Notes: generated from the letters alone by a model not told the origin. A DNA stretch of 64,000 nucleotides from Rhizobacter sp. OV335 (GCF_900142965.1 NZ_FRCQ01000015.1:97766-161765); one strand, 5' to 3'. Positions 29,064 through 38,283 are shown, counted from the first letter of the stretch. Translations and numbers: made by a program.

Positions 29064-29957
29064 TCAAAAACTGGCGAGCTGCGCGTTGAGCAGATCGGTG
29101 ATCAACATGGCACCGGGTGCGTGCGTGATGCTGAATTCGGGCTTGGCCTGGGTGATGGCCGCCTGCGGCGTGACACCGCAGGCCCAGAATACCGGCAATT
29201 CGTCGGGCATCACCTCCACGGCGTCGCCATAGTCCGGGCGGTCGAGGTCGGCAATGCCGATCTGCCGAGGATCTCCGATATGAACCGGTGCGCCGTGGAC
29301 GGATGGGAATCGCGATGTGACCTGTACCGCTCGGATGGCATCGGCTGCCCGGAACGGGCGCATCGACACCACCATGGGTCCGTGGAAAGGTCCAGCCGGC
29401 TCCGTTTCGATGTTGGTGCGGTACATGGCCACGTTGCGCTTCTGCGCGACATGGCGCAATGGCAATCCAGCCTCCAGAAGCGCCTGCTCGAACGAGAACG
29501 AGCAGCCGATCACGAAGCTGACCAGGTCGTCACGCCACAGCGCCTCGATATCGCTCACCTCGTCGACCAGCTCTCCGCGGCGCCACACGCGGTAGCGCGG
29601 AACATCGGTGCGGATATCAATGTCGGTCCCCAGCGTCGGCAGCATCGGGTCCCCTGGCTCAGAAACCGCCAGCACCGGGCATGGCTTCGGATTTCGTTGG
29701 CAGTACCGCAAGAAGTCGCCGGCCAAGTCCTGCGGCAGGATCACCAGGTTGCCCTGCACGTGATCGTCGGCCAAGCCGCTGGTGTGTGACGACCAGCGTG
29801 CCGCCCGGATCTCGGCGCGAGCCTGCTGGGCAGCCGAGAACTGCGACTTGACATCATCCGCTCGGCGCTTCGCTCTGGCCATGAGGTCCGAGTATCCAGA
29901 AGAGGAGGCTGTGCCTTCTGCGGCAAATGCTCCTTGCTGGTCTGATCCGTACTGCAT
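29064..29957 (-). CDS. YcsI/DUF1445 family protein (D-glutamate cyclase-like, putative hydro-lyase)
   Basis: A 297-residue cytoplasmic protein of the UPF0317/DUF1445 family. The core begins near residue 55 ([26 protein letters not shown]), with [12 protein letters not shown], the very characteristic [19 protein letters not shown], and late [13 protein letters not shown] and [14 protein letters not shown] ~50-residue N-terminal extension is longer than in typical ~260-residue members. The ATG at 29957 has AGGGGA upstream. In animals a member of this family is part of D-glutamate cyclase, which makes 5-oxo-D-proline. In Bacillus, ycsI is next to the 5-oxoprolinase genes. Here it is with a 5-oxoprolinase and a transporter, so a role in 5-oxoproline/D-glutamate handling is likely. 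Confidence 0.85.
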   Translation of the reverse strand: MQYGSDQQGAFAAEGTASSSGYSDLMARAKRRADDVKSQFSAAQQARAEIRAARWSSHTSGLADDHVQGNLVILPQDLAGDFLRYCQRNPKPCPVLAVSEPGDPMLPTLGTDIDIRTDVPRYRVWRRGELVDEVSDIEALWRDDLVSFVIGCSFSFEQALLEAGLPLRHVAQKRNVAMYRTNIETEPAGPFHGPMVVSMRPFRAADAIRAVQVTSRFPSVHGAPVHIGDPRQIGIADLDRPDYGDAVEVMPDELPVFWACGVTPQAAITQAKPEFSITHAPGAMLITDLLNAQLASF

Positions 29958-29985
29958 CGCGATCCCCTGAGTTGATCTGACAGGC

Positions 29986-30300
29986 CTATCGGGTATGGCA
30001 CTGGCGCTCTGCGTTGGCCGCCAAGTCCTCCGGCGACGAATTTGGGCCTGCATGCAGCGCAACGGCGAGGGCAGCCATCGGAATACCTGCAATGACTGCC
30101 GCCACCGACCTCAGTACATCGGCCCTCGATCTCAAGGATCGAGATTCCCGTCGCCTCGCTGCGAGAAGCCCACCAACAACGAGCAGCGACACCAGCAGCG
30201 AAGGGCAATCGCATGCTCCTGAGGCCGCTCCGTCGACCGTGGATTCAAGAGAATGGATCGAGGGCATCGGCACGAGGTGTGATTGCTCTTCTGCAAACAT
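29986..30300 (-). CDS. Small two-span membrane protein, hypothetical
   Basis: A 104-residue open frame starting at 30300 with GGAG eight bases upstream. Two hydrophobic stretches ([17 protein letters not shown], residues ~31-47, and [21 protein letters not shown], ~62-82) are separated by a basic arginine-rich loop ([14 protein letters not shown]), as expected for a small inner-membrane protein. It is 28 bases upstream of the ycsI-like gene in the same direction. Codon use is less GC-biased than in neighbours. I do not recognise a family, and it could be spurious. Confidence 0.45.
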   Translation of the reverse strand: MFAEEQSHLVPMPSIHSLESTVDGAASGACDCPSLLVSLLVVGGLLAARRRESRSLRSRADVLRSVAAVIAGIPMAALAVALHAGPNSSPEDLAANAERQCHTR

Positions 30301-30458
30301 GGCATCGGCTCCATTGAGTTGCGAGGAATTTCATCGACCGCGATCACACGTGCCTTCCGCTCGGGATCAAAGGCCCTGACGACGTGACGGCTTGATGACT
30401 CGGGCGGATTTTGTGGTCCTCAGGCAGTCGCCGCAAACAAGAAATTTTTCGCTCAGCT

Positions 30459-30475
30459 CATCGATTTTTTCGATG
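30459..30475. promoter_or_regulatory. Candidate LysR-type binding site (T-N11-A palindrome)
   Basis: ATCGA-TTTTT-TCGAT, flanked by C and G to give a 6-bp inverted repeat, fits the T-N11-A rule for LysR-type regulators. It sits just downstream of the lysR-like stop and ~160 bases upstream of the small membrane protein/ycsI genes, in an AT-rich interval (30380-30490) that otherwise shows no gene. Confidence 0.35.
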
Positions 30476-30491
30476 TTCCAAGTTGGGGTTT

Positions 30492-31421
30492 TCACCCATT
30501 CTTGGTGCGCTTTCGGGGAGCCTTCGCTCCGGTCTTCGGCACGCCGATGTAGTCGAACACGGCGTCCAGCACGTCGATCGCGACCGACGAGGTCGGGTCG
30601 TCGCGCCAGCTCGCATGCACCGGCAAGGGGAGCAGCGGCACCTCGCAGGCCAGCGGCTTGATCGGCAGGCGCTCGGCGAGCCGCAGCACGGCCGCGAGCG
30701 GCAGCGTCGCGACGCCGATGCCGCCCTCGACCAGCTGCACCATCGCCGAGATCGACGAGATCGCGTGCACCCGCCGCGGCTCCAGCCCGGCCGCGCGGAA
30801 CAGGTCGAGCAGGGCCACGTGCGGTTGCGAACCGCGCTGGAAGGTCAGCAGTTCCAGCTGCGCCAGGTCGGCGAGCGCGTAGCGGCGCTTGCGGTGCAGG
30901 TCCTTGTGGCCGACGAACACCATCTCCATCGGCGGCAGCGCGCGGCTGCGCAGGTTCTCGCCGGAGGTCGGCAACGCGGCGAAGGCCAGGTCGAGTGCAC
31001 CGCGCTGCACCTGGTCGACCAGCACCGGCGTGGTTTCCACCGTCAGCTCGAGCGCGAAATCGGGGTTGGTGCTGCGCATGTGCTGCACCCAGTCGATCAG
31101 CCAGGAGTGCAGCACCGATTCGATGACGCCGATGCGCAGCGAGACGGTGCGTTGCGCGCCATCGGCCCCGGCGCCCATCTCGGCCTTGATCTCGCGGTGC
31201 AGCGCGAGCAGTCGTTGCGCGTGCGTGAAGAAGCGCAAGCCGCCGACGGTCAGGCGGAACTGCTTGTCGCGCCGGTCGAGCAGCAGCACCCCCAGTTCTT
31301 CCTCCAACGCGGCAATGCGGCTGGACATCGCCGATTGCGTGATGAACAGCTTCTCAGCGGCGCGCGAGACGCTCTTCAGCGTGACGACCCAGTAGAAGGC
31401 TTCGACGAAACGGTGGTTCAT
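30492..31421 (-). CDS. LysR-family transcriptional regulator
   Basis: A 309-residue LTTR. The N-terminal winged helix-turn-helix is canonical (FYWVVTLKSVSRAAEKLFITQSAMSSRIAALEEELG, residues ~9-43), followed by the linker helix and a LysR-substrate domain from residue ~93 (SLRIGVIESVLHSWLIDWV) ending in a basic tail (KAPRKRTKNG). It is encoded upstream of, and in the same direction as, the ycsI-transporter-oxoprolinase genes, so it is the natural candidate to regulate them. LTTRs normally respond to a small-molecule co-inducer; here it could be a 5-oxoproline-related metabolite (inference). Confidence 0.93.
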   Translation of the reverse strand: MNHRFVEAFYWVVTLKSVSRAAEKLFITQSAMSSRIAALEEELGVLLLDRRDKQFRLTVGGLRFFTHAQRLLALHREIKAEMGAGADGAQRTVSLRIGVIESVLHSWLIDWVQHMRSTNPDFALELTVETTPVLVDQVQRGALDLAFAALPTSGENLRSRALPPMEMVFVGHKDLHRKRRYALADLAQLELLTFQRGSQPHVALLDLFRAAGLEPRRVHAISSISAMVQLVEGGIGVATLPLAAVLRLAERLPIKPLACEVPLLPLPVHASWRDDPTSSVAIDVLDAVFDYIGVPKTGAKAPRKRTKNG

Positions 31422-31477
31422 GGGCGAAGGAACGCTGCGGCGGAGGAGAGCATTGTCCTCAGAAGAGACGTCGTCCT

Positions 31478-32584
31478 TCAGGATTTCCAGGATGGGGCAT
31501 CACTTCCGCCCTCGCCGACTGCACCCAGTTCACGTTCGATCTGCTCCACGCTGGGGAGGCTGGTCCGCAGATCGGCCGGCAGCGCTTCGACCAGTTGATA
31601 CTCGGCCACCCCGATGGGCCTGTTCGAGTCGCGCAGAGCGTACTCAGCGACCACTCGATTCTTGGTGCGGCACAGCAGAAGGCCAATGGTCGGTCCGTCA
31701 TGCTCCGACTTGAACTGGGCATCAACCGCCGAAAGATAGAAGCCCAACTGTCCGGCGTGCTCGGGCTTGAAGGCGCCGGCCTTCAGTTCCACCACCACGT
31801 AGCTGTGCAATTTGAGGTGGTAGAACAACAGGTCGACGTAGAAATCCTCGCCACCCACTTCAAGATGCAGTTGACGCCCGACAAAGGCGAAACCCGCCCC
31901 GAGTTCCAGCAAGAAGCGTGAGATGTGCTGGACAAGGGCCTGTTCGATCGAGCGCTCGTCCGCCTCCTTGCCGACCTCCAGAAAATCGAAGAGGTAGGGG
32001 TCTTTCAATGCGTGGCGCGCCAAGTCGGACTGAGGGGGCGGCAATGCGGATCCGAAATTGGTGACAGCTTGACCTTCGCGAGCCAGCGCATTGCCGTCGA
32101 TCTGCATCGTCAGGACGTTGCGCGACCATCCTTGCTCGATGGCACGCTGCGCGTACCGCAGCCGAGTAGGTTGGTCTTTCAGTTTGCTCAGCAGCACGAG
32201 GTTGTGGCCCCACGGCAATTGTCCAACAAGCTGTTGGACAATTTGGCCGTCACGCCAAGCGTCGGCGAACGCTCGCATGTACATCAGGTTGGCACGTGAG
32301 AAGCCCTTCATCTGGGGAAAGGCATTGTGCAGATCGTGGGCGAGCCGGTCGATGACCTTGGCACCCCATCCCTGGTGGGCTTGGCGAGCAAGAATATCGC
32401 GACCGATCTGCCAGTACAACGACACAAGCTCCTGGTTTGCTGCCACCACGGTCCGCTGCTGCGCCGTCTGTATGCGCGCCTTCAACTCGATGAACCAGGC
32501 CACATAGCCTGCAGGTGGCTCAACGAATGACGAGGGAACCTGCTCGATGGCAGGCGCGCTGCCGGAAGGAGACTTGCTTGCCAT
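31478..32584 (-). CDS. DUF1016 (YhcG-type) PD-(D/E)XK nuclease family protein
   Basis: A 368-residue protein. The N-terminal half (~20-180) is the DUF1016-N helical region (LYWQIGRDILARQ, GFSRANLMYMRAFA, LPWGHNLVLLSKLK). The C-terminal half (~220-340) is a PD-(D/E)XK-like nuclease core with the acidic Asp in GGEDFYVDLLFYH and the ExK motif in YVVVELKAG, followed by a Gln-containing helix (HAGQLGFYLSAVD). Members are often associated with mobile or defence regions. The start at 32584 (MASKSPSG) excludes an arginine-rich leader. Codon use is less GC-rich than neighbours, suggesting acquisition. No partner restriction or toxin gene is adjacent. Function in the cell is not established here. Confidence 0.85.
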   Translation of the reverse strand: MASKSPSGSAPAIEQVPSSFVEPPAGYVAWFIELKARIQTAQQRTVVAANQELVSLYWQIGRDILARQAHQGWGAKVIDRLAHDLHNAFPQMKGFSRANLMYMRAFADAWRDGQIVQQLVGQLPWGHNLVLLSKLKDQPTRLRYAQRAIEQGWSRNVLTMQIDGNALAREGQAVTNFGSALPPPQSDLARHALKDPYLFDFLEVGKEADERSIEQALVQHISRFLLELGAGFAFVGRQLHLEVGGEDFYVDLLFYHLKLHSYVVVELKAGAFKPEHAGQLGFYLSAVDAQFKSEHDGPTIGLLLCRTKNRVVAEYALRDSNRPIGVAEYQLVEALPADLRTSLPSVEQIERELGAVGEGGSDAPSWKS

Positions 32585-32783
32585 GCCGTGAGCTCTTGGG
32601 GTCGATTGATTGGCCCCAACAGCCCGGGCACGTCGCGCGATCCTAGGAAAACAAAAGGCCTTTCGGCTCCTCACTTTCTACACAGTCCGTCCGTGGAACA
32701 GAGCTTGCTAAGCGTAGAAGCCCGTATGGTCGCGCAGCAGCAAGCTGCTTAACCTAGCGGGCATCAACCTCTGGAGTCTCCCG

Positions 32784-33758
32784 ATGAGCGTGCGTCTTCC
32801 GCTGCTGGCTTGCGTGTTCTCCGCTGCCCTGTCCCTCCCGGCCGCGGCCCAGACCAAATGGGACCTGCCGGCCGCCTACCCGGCCAGCAACTTCCACACC
32901 GAGAACCTGACCCAGTTCGCCGCCGACGTCGACAAGGCCACGGCCGGCAAGCTGAAGATCACCGTGCATGCCAACGCCTCGCTGTTCAAGGCGCCCGAGA
33001 TCAAGCGCGCGGTGCAGGGCGGCCAGGCGCAGATCGGCGAGATCCTGCTGGTCAACTACCAGAACGAGTGGCAGATCTTCGGCGCCGACGGCCTGCCCTT
33101 CCTCGCCGACAGCTACGACGAATCGGCCAAGCTCTACAAGGCGCAGAAGCCGGTGCTCGACAAGAAGCTCGCCGAGCAGGGAATGATGCTGCTCTACGCG
33201 GTGGCCTGGCCGCCGCAGGGCATCTACGTCAAGAAGCCGATCAACTCGGCCGCCGACCTGAAGGGCGTCAAGTGGCGCGCCTACAGCCCGGCCACCTCGC
33301 GCATCGCCGAGCTCGTCAACGCGCAGCCGGTCACGGTGCAGGCGGCCGAGCTGTCGCAGGCCATGGCCACCGGCGTGATCGAGTCGTACATGTCGTCCGG
33401 CTCGACCGGCTACGACACCAAGACCTACGAGCACATCAAGTACTTCTACGACACCCAGGCCTGGCTGCCGAAGAACGCGGTGCTGGTCAACAAGGCCGCG
33501 TTCGACGCGCTCGACAAGCCCACCCAGGCCGCGCTGCTGAAGGCCGGTGCCGACGCCGAGGCGCGCGGCTGGGCGCTGTCGAAGAGCAAGAACACCGAGT
33601 ACCTCGAGCTGCTGAAGAAGAACGGCATGACCATCCTGCCGCCGTCCGCGCAACTCAAGTCCGACCTGAAGAAGGTCGGCGACACGATGCTGCAGGAGTG
33701 GCTGCAGAAGGCCGGCCCCGAAGGCCAGGCCATCGTCGACGCCTACCGCAAGCCGTGA
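32784..33758 (+). CDS. TRAP transporter solute-binding protein (DctP family)
   Basis: Periplasmic DctP-type receptor of 324 residues with a Sec signal peptide MSVRLPLLACVFSAALSLPAAAQ. Family features are KWDLPAAYPASNFHTENLTQFAADVDKAT, a conserved-Arg region (GVKWRAYSPATSRIAELVNAQPVTVQAAELSQAMATG) for carboxylate binding, and YDTKTYEHIKYFYDT. It is the first gene of a DctP-Q-M operon, overlapping the dctQ-like GTG start by GTGA. TRAP systems import organic acids with a sodium gradient. The ligand is unknown. Confidence 0.93.
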   Translation: MSVRLPLLACVFSAALSLPAAAQTKWDLPAAYPASNFHTENLTQFAADVDKATAGKLKITVHANASLFKAPEIKRAVQGGQAQIGEILLVNYQNEWQIFGADGLPFLADSYDESAKLYKAQKPVLDKKLAEQGMMLLYAVAWPPQGIYVKKPINSAADLKGVKWRAYSPATSRIAELVNAQPVTVQAAELSQAMATGVIESYMSSGSTGYDTKTYEHIKYFYDTQAWLPKNAVLVNKAAFDALDKPTQAALLKAGADAEARGWALSKSKNTEYLELLKKNGMTILPPSAQLKSDLKKVGDTMLQEWLQKAGPEGQAIVDAYRKP

Positions 33759-34276
33759 GCGCGGCGCTGCGCCGCGGGCTGGACGCGCTGTACGACGCCA
33801 GCGCCGCGCTCGCCGCGGTCTTCATGGTCGGCTTGCTGCTGGCCGTGCTGCTGTCGATCGTCAGCCGGCAGCTGCACTTCAACGTGCCGGGCGTCGACAG
33901 CTACGCCGGCTACCTGATGGCCGCCACCGGCTTCCTCGCGCTCGCCCACACGCTGAAGCAGGGCGAGCACATCCGCGTGACGCTGCTGCTCAATGCGCTG
34001 AAGGGCGCAGCGCGCCGGCGCCTGGAGCTGTGGGCGCTGGGCGCCGCGAGCGCGCTGGCACTGATGGCGGCGTTCTACGCCTGCAAGCTGGTCTGGCAGT
34101 CGTACGTGTTCCACGACATCTCGACCGGCAACGACGCGATGCCGCTGTGGATCCCGCAGCTGAGCATGGCCGCCGGCAGCGTGGTGCTCGCGGTCGCGTT
34201 CGTCGACGAGCTGGTGCTGGAAATCCTCGGCCGGCGCGTGGTGCCGGTGTCCGAAGAGGCGAGCCGCAATGAATGA
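33755..34276 (+). CDS. TRAP transporter small permease (DctQ family)
   Basis: A 173-residue membrane subunit with four hydrophobic helices, GVDSYAGYLMAATGFLALAHTLKQGEHIRVTLLL being the family's hallmark region (residues ~47-80). Starts at a GTG (33755) overlapping the dctP-like stop and overlaps the dctM-like gene by 8 bases, so all three are translationally coupled. It joins DctM in the inner membrane. Confidence 0.92.
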   Translation: MSAALRRGLDALYDASAALAAVFMVGLLLAVLLSIVSRQLHFNVPGVDSYAGYLMAATGFLALAHTLKQGEHIRVTLLLNALKGAARRRLELWALGAASALALMAAFYACKLVWQSYVFHDISTGNDAMPLWIPQLSMAAGSVVLAVAFVDELVLEILGRRVVPVSEEASRNE

Positions 34277-35570
34277 CCTGGTGGTGACGACGCTGCTGAT
34301 CGCGTCGCTGTTCCTGATCCTCGGCAGCGGCGTGTGGATCGGGCTGACGCTGTCGGGCGTCGCGTGGATCGGCATGCAGCTGTTCAGCTCGCGGCCGGCG
34401 GGCGACGCGATGGCGGTGACGATCTGGGGCTCGGCCTCGAGCTGGACGCTGACCGCGCTGCCGCTGTTCATCTGGATGGGCGAGATCCTGTTCCGCACCC
34501 GGCTCAGCCAGGACATGTTCAAAGGCCTCGCGCCGTGGATGCAACGGCTGCCCGGCCGGCTGCTGCACACCAACGTGGTCGGCTGCGCGATCTTCGCGGC
34601 GGTGTCGGGCTCGAGCGCCGCCACCTGCGCCACCATCGGCAAGATGAGCCTGCCCGAGCTGAAGCGCCGCGGCTACCCCGACGCGATGGCGATCGGATCG
34701 CTGGCCGGTGCCGGCACGCTGGGGCTGCTGATCCCGCCGTCGATCATCATGATCGTCTACGGCGTGACGGCCGACGTCTCGATCTCGCAGCTGTTCATCG
34801 CCGGCGTGCTGCCGGGTGCGCTGCTGGCGCTGATCTTCTCCGGCTACATCGCGCTGTGGTCGCTGCGCCACCCCGGGCAGATCCCGCCGGCCGACGCGCC
34901 GATGAGCCTGCGCGAAAAGCTCGAGGCCTCGCGCAGCCTGATCCCGGTGGTGCTGCTGATCGCCGCGGTGCTGGGCTCGATCTACGCCGGCATCGCCACC
35001 GCGACCGAGGCCGCGGGGCTGGGCGTGCTGGGCTCGCTGGTCCTGTCGGCGCTGCAGGGCTCGCTGACCTGGAGCACCTTCAAGCAGTCGCTGATGGGCG
35101 GCACGCGCCTGTACTGCATGATCGCGCTGATCCTGTCGGGTGCCGCTTTCCTGACGCTTGCGATGGGCTACATCGGCCTGCCGCGGCACCTCGCGGAATG
35201 GATCGCGACGCTCGGGCTCAGCCCGTTCGGGCTGATCCTGATGCTGACCGCGTTCTACGTGGTCCTCGGCTGCTTCCTCGACGGCATCTCGATGGTGGTG
35301 CTGACGATGGGCGTGATCATGCCGACGGTGCTGAAGGCCGGCATCGACCCACTGTGGTTCGGCATCTTCATCGTGATCGTCGTCGAGATGGCCCAGGTGA
35401 CGCCGCCGGTGGGCTTCAACCTGTTCGTGCTGCAGGGCATGACGCGCCGCGAGATCGGCTACATCGCGAAGACCGCCTTCCCGTTCTTCCTGCTGTTGGT
35501 GATGATGGTGGTGCTGCTGTACCTGTTCCCGCAGATCATCACGTTCCTGCCGGACCAGATGAAAAGCTAG
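34269..35570 (+). CDS. TRAP transporter large permease (DctM family)
   Basis: A 433-residue, 12-span permease with the DctM patterns RLLHTNVVGCAIFAAVSGSSAATCATIGKMSLPELKRRGY (~100-140), GTLGLLIPPSIIMIVYG, and the C-half TPPVGFNLFVLQGM. It carries out sodium-coupled translocation. It is the last gene of the operon; downstream is a 154-base gap with a hairpin before the pilus ATPase gene. Confidence 0.94.
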   Translation: MNDLVVTTLLIASLFLILGSGVWIGLTLSGVAWIGMQLFSSRPAGDAMAVTIWGSASSWTLTALPLFIWMGEILFRTRLSQDMFKGLAPWMQRLPGRLLHTNVVGCAIFAAVSGSSAATCATIGKMSLPELKRRGYPDAMAIGSLAGAGTLGLLIPPSIIMIVYGVTADVSISQLFIAGVLPGALLALIFSGYIALWSLRHPGQIPPADAPMSLREKLEASRSLIPVVLLIAAVLGSIYAGIATATEAAGLGVLGSLVLSALQGSLTWSTFKQSLMGGTRLYCMIALILSGAAFLTLAMGYIGLPRHLAEWIATLGLSPFGLILMLTAFYVVLGCFLDGISMVVLTMGVIMPTVLKAGIDPLWFGIFIVIVVEMAQVTPPVGFNLFVLQGMTRREIGYIAKTAFPFFLLLVMMVVLLYLFPQIITFLPDQMKS

Positions 35571-35648
35571 TACCTGCTCCCCACGCGGATATGGCGGCCC
35601 AAAGGCCGTCAATTCGTCGCTTTGTACAGGGGGTGGTACTTCTACGAT

Positions 35649-35679
35649 GCCAGGGCGGAAAACTGTTCCGCGCCCTGGC
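35649..35679. terminator. Hairpin between the TRAP operon and the pilus cluster
   Basis: A perfect 9-bp inverted repeat GCCAGGGCG/CGCCCTGGC (35649-35657 with 35671-35679), extended inward by GGAA/TTCC-type pairing, lies 79 bases after the dctM stop. A shorter stem (CGGCC-CAAA-GGCCG) precedes it near 35597. No strong T-tract follows, so it may be a weak or leader structure rather than a true intrinsic terminator. Confidence 0.4.
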
Positions 35680-35724
35680 GCGCCGGGTTTGCCCGCACGC
35701 GCCCGTCCTTCAAAGGATGGACCC

Positions 35725-38283
35725 GTGTCCGATCTGACGACTCCGCCGAACTGGGTGCTGGACCTGCCGGCCCTCTCGGAACCACCCGCCCCGGCCCCCG
35801 CCCCCGCGCCGGCCGAGAAGGCGCGCCACGAAGGCTTTCGCTGGCCGACGCCACCGTTCGCCGCCTACCCCGATGCGCTGGAGCAGAACCAGCCGCAGGC
35901 CTGCCGCATCGTCGGCCTGAACGACCGCGAGATGAACGGACGGCTGATCTTCTTCGTGCCGGAACAGACCGTCGCCCATGTGCAGGTGCCCCCGGCGCGC
36001 ACGACGATGGCACTGCGCTTCACGCAATTCCGCAGCCTGCGCGTCGTCGAGCCGCTGAAGCCCGCCAGCGACGCGAGCGGCGACCCGCACGCCGGCATGC
36101 TGGAGCACCGCCCGTCCAGCCGCTACAAGGTGACGCTCAAATCCGCCGCGCTGCTCGAAGGCGACACCATCGGCCATGTGGAGACACCGCACGGCCTGTT
36201 CCTGTTCCCGCCGATCGATGCCGAAGGCAGCGTGCAGCGCCTGTTCGTGCCGCGCGACGCCTACGAGAGCTTCGAGATCGGCGAGCGCATCGGCGACCTG
36301 CTGGTGGCCGAGAAGATGGCGACGCCGCAGCAGGTGGCCCAGGCCGCCGACATGCAGCAGCAGTTGCGCAACCAGAAGCTCGGCGACATCCTCGTCTCGC
36401 GCCAGATCGTCACGCCCAACCAGCTGCTCAGCGCGATCGAGCAGCAGGCCAAGATGCCGATGGTGCGCATCGGCGAGGCGCTGACCTCGCTCGGCCTGGT
36501 CAGCGAAGAACAGCTGCAGGACGCGCTCTCGCAGCAGAAGAACGACCGCAGCGTGCCGCTGGGCGAACTGCTGGTGCGCATGGGCACCGTCTCGCGCGAG
36601 GACCTGCAGACGGCGCTCGCCCGCAAGATGGGCTACCCGGTCGTCAACGTCAATGCCTTCCCGGTCGAGGCCGAGGCGCTGCGCAAGCTGCCGTATGCGG
36701 CCGCCGCGCGGCTGCAGGTGCTGCCGCTGCTGATCCGCGAAGGCCGGCTGGTGATCGCGATCGACGACCCGGCACGCCGGCGCAGCGCGGTCGACGAGGT
36801 CGAGTTCATCGCGCAGATGAAGATCGTGCCGGTGCTCGCGCTCGGCCATTCGGTGGCCGACACCATCTTCGCCGCCTACGAGAAGATCGGCGCCGCCAAC
36901 CACCAGGCGGCCAACGGCGACTCGCCCGACAAGCCGATCGAGTTCGTCGCCGCCGACACCGGCAAGCTGATGGAGACGCTCGAGAAGGAGCACTCCGGCC
37001 TGCCCGGCTTCGAGGACGAGCGGCAGATCGAGCAATCCGACAACTCGCTGGTGCGCCTGATCAACAACATGATCATCGAGGCGCACAAGGAAGGCGTCTC
37101 CGACATCCACGTCGAGAGCTACCCGGGGCGCGACAAGATCAAGGTCCGCTTCCGCAAGGACGGCACGCTGCGCACCCACCTGGAGCTGCCGCCGAACTAC
37201 CGCAATGCGTTGATCGCCCGCATCAAGATCATGTGCGATCTCGACATCTCCGAGCGCCGCAAGCCGCAGGACGGCAAGATCAACTTCGCCAAGTTCTCGC
37301 CCCAGCACAAGATCGAGCTGCGCGTGGCCACCATCCCGACCAACAGCGGGCTCGAGGACGTGGTGATGCGGATCCTCGCGTCGGCCAAGCCGATCCCGCT
37401 CGACAACCTGGGCCTGAGCCCGTGGAACCTGAAGCATCTGAAGGAGGCGATGGAGCGCCCCTACGGGCTGGTGCTGTGCGTCGGCCCGACCGGCTCGGGC
37501 AAGACGACCACGCTGCACTCGGCGCTCAGCCACATCAACGTGCCCGAGCGCAAGATCTGGACCGCCGAGGACCCGGTCGAAATCACCCAGCCCGGCCTGC
37601 GCCAGGTGCAGGTCAACCCGAAGATCGACTGGACCTTCGCGAAGGCGCTGCGGGCCTTCCTGCGGGCCGACCCGGACGTGATCATGGTCGGTGAAATGCG
37701 CGACGGCGAAACCGCCCAGATGGGCGTCGAAGCCTCGCTGACGGGCCACCTGGTGCTGTCCACGCTGCACACCAACAGCGCGCCGGAAACCGTCACGCGG
37801 CTCATCGACATGGGCCTCGATCCGTTCAACTTCGCAGACTCCCTGCTGGGTGTACTGGCACAACGGTTGGTGAGACGTTTGTGCCCCCACTGCCGTGTGT
37901 CAGGGTTGGCATCTACCGAACAAATCGACGAGCTTCTGCACGATTACTTGCATATCTGTCCGCAAGATCATCCTCGGTTCCAACCAGACGTGATCCGAAC
38001 AGAATGGACAGAGCGCTTCGGCCAGAACGGCCACTTGATGCACCACCACAGTCCCGGCTGCGACAAATGCGGCGGCACGGGGCAGCGTGGTCGTGCGGGC
38101 CTGCACGAGCTGATGATCGTGTCGCGCGAGTTGCGCCGGCTGATCCAGACCAGCGCGCGCGCCGAGCAGCTGCTGCAGTGCGCGCTGCTCGAGGGCATGC
38201 GCACGCTGCGCCAGGATGGCATCGAGAAGGTGCTGCAGGGCGTGACCAGCCTGGCCGAGGTGCGGGCGACCAGCAACAGCTGA
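35725..38283 (+). CDS. GspE/PilB-type pilus assembly ATPase with four tandem MshEN-like c-di-GMP-binding motifs
   Basis: 852 residues starting at GTG 35725 (AAGGATG upstream). After a proline-rich N-terminus and a beta-rich segment come four helical motifs of the RxGxxLxxxxxxxxxxLxxAL type, at residues ~188, 218, 248 and 278, exactly 30 apart (RIGDLLVAEKM, KLGDILVSRQI, RIGEALTSLGL, PLGELLVRMGT). Such motifs bind cyclic di-GMP in MshE. A second N-domain, then the ATPase: Walker A GPTGSGKT (587-594), Asp box, Walker B DPDVIMVGEMRDGET, and paired CPHC/CDKC zinc cysteines. Codon use drops in GC between about 37840 and 38035. It precedes the MshE gene, so the cluster encodes two extension-type ATPases. 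Confidence 0.88.
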   Translation: MSDLTTPPNWVLDLPALSEPPAPAPAPAPAEKARHEGFRWPTPPFAAYPDALEQNQPQACRIVGLNDREMNGRLIFFVPEQTVAHVQVPPARTTMALRFTQFRSLRVVEPLKPASDASGDPHAGMLEHRPSSRYKVTLKSAALLEGDTIGHVETPHGLFLFPPIDAEGSVQRLFVPRDAYESFEIGERIGDLLVAEKMATPQQVAQAADMQQQLRNQKLGDILVSRQIVTPNQLLSAIEQQAKMPMVRIGEALTSLGLVSEEQLQDALSQQKNDRSVPLGELLVRMGTVSREDLQTALARKMGYPVVNVNAFPVEAEALRKLPYAAAARLQVLPLLIREGRLVIAIDDPARRRSAVDEVEFIAQMKIVPVLALGHSVADTIFAAYEKIGAANHQAANGDSPDKPIEFVAADTGKLMETLEKEHSGLPGFEDERQIEQSDNSLVRLINNMIIEAHKEGVSDIHVESYPGRDKIKVRFRKDGTLRTHLELPPNYRNALIARIKIMCDLDISERRKPQDGKINFAKFSPQHKIELRVATIPTNSGLEDVVMRILASAKPIPLDNLGLSPWNLKHLKEAMERPYGLVLCVGPTGSGKTTTLHSALSHINVPERKIWTAEDPVEITQPGLRQVQVNPKIDWTFAKALRAFLRADPDVIMVGEMRDGETAQMGVEASLTGHLVLSTLHTNSAPETVTRLIDMGLDPFNFADSLLGVLAQRLVRRLCPHCRVSGLASTEQIDELLHDYLHICPQDHPRFQPDVIRTEWTERFGQNGHLMHHHSPGCDKCGGTGQRGRAGLHELMIVSRELRRLIQTSARAEQLLQCALLEGMRTLRQDGIEKVLQGVTSLAEVRATSNS

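Noticed and set aside
35571..35724. A c-di-GMP riboswitch before the pilus ATPase
   Set aside because: The leader has two simple hairpins but none of the conserved GEMM sequences could be matched.
35710..37890. A 726-codon minus-strand open frame opposite the first pilus ATPase
   Set aside because: Mirror of the ATPase gene with biased composition (His/Arg/Leu/Asp/Gln) and no recognisable domain.
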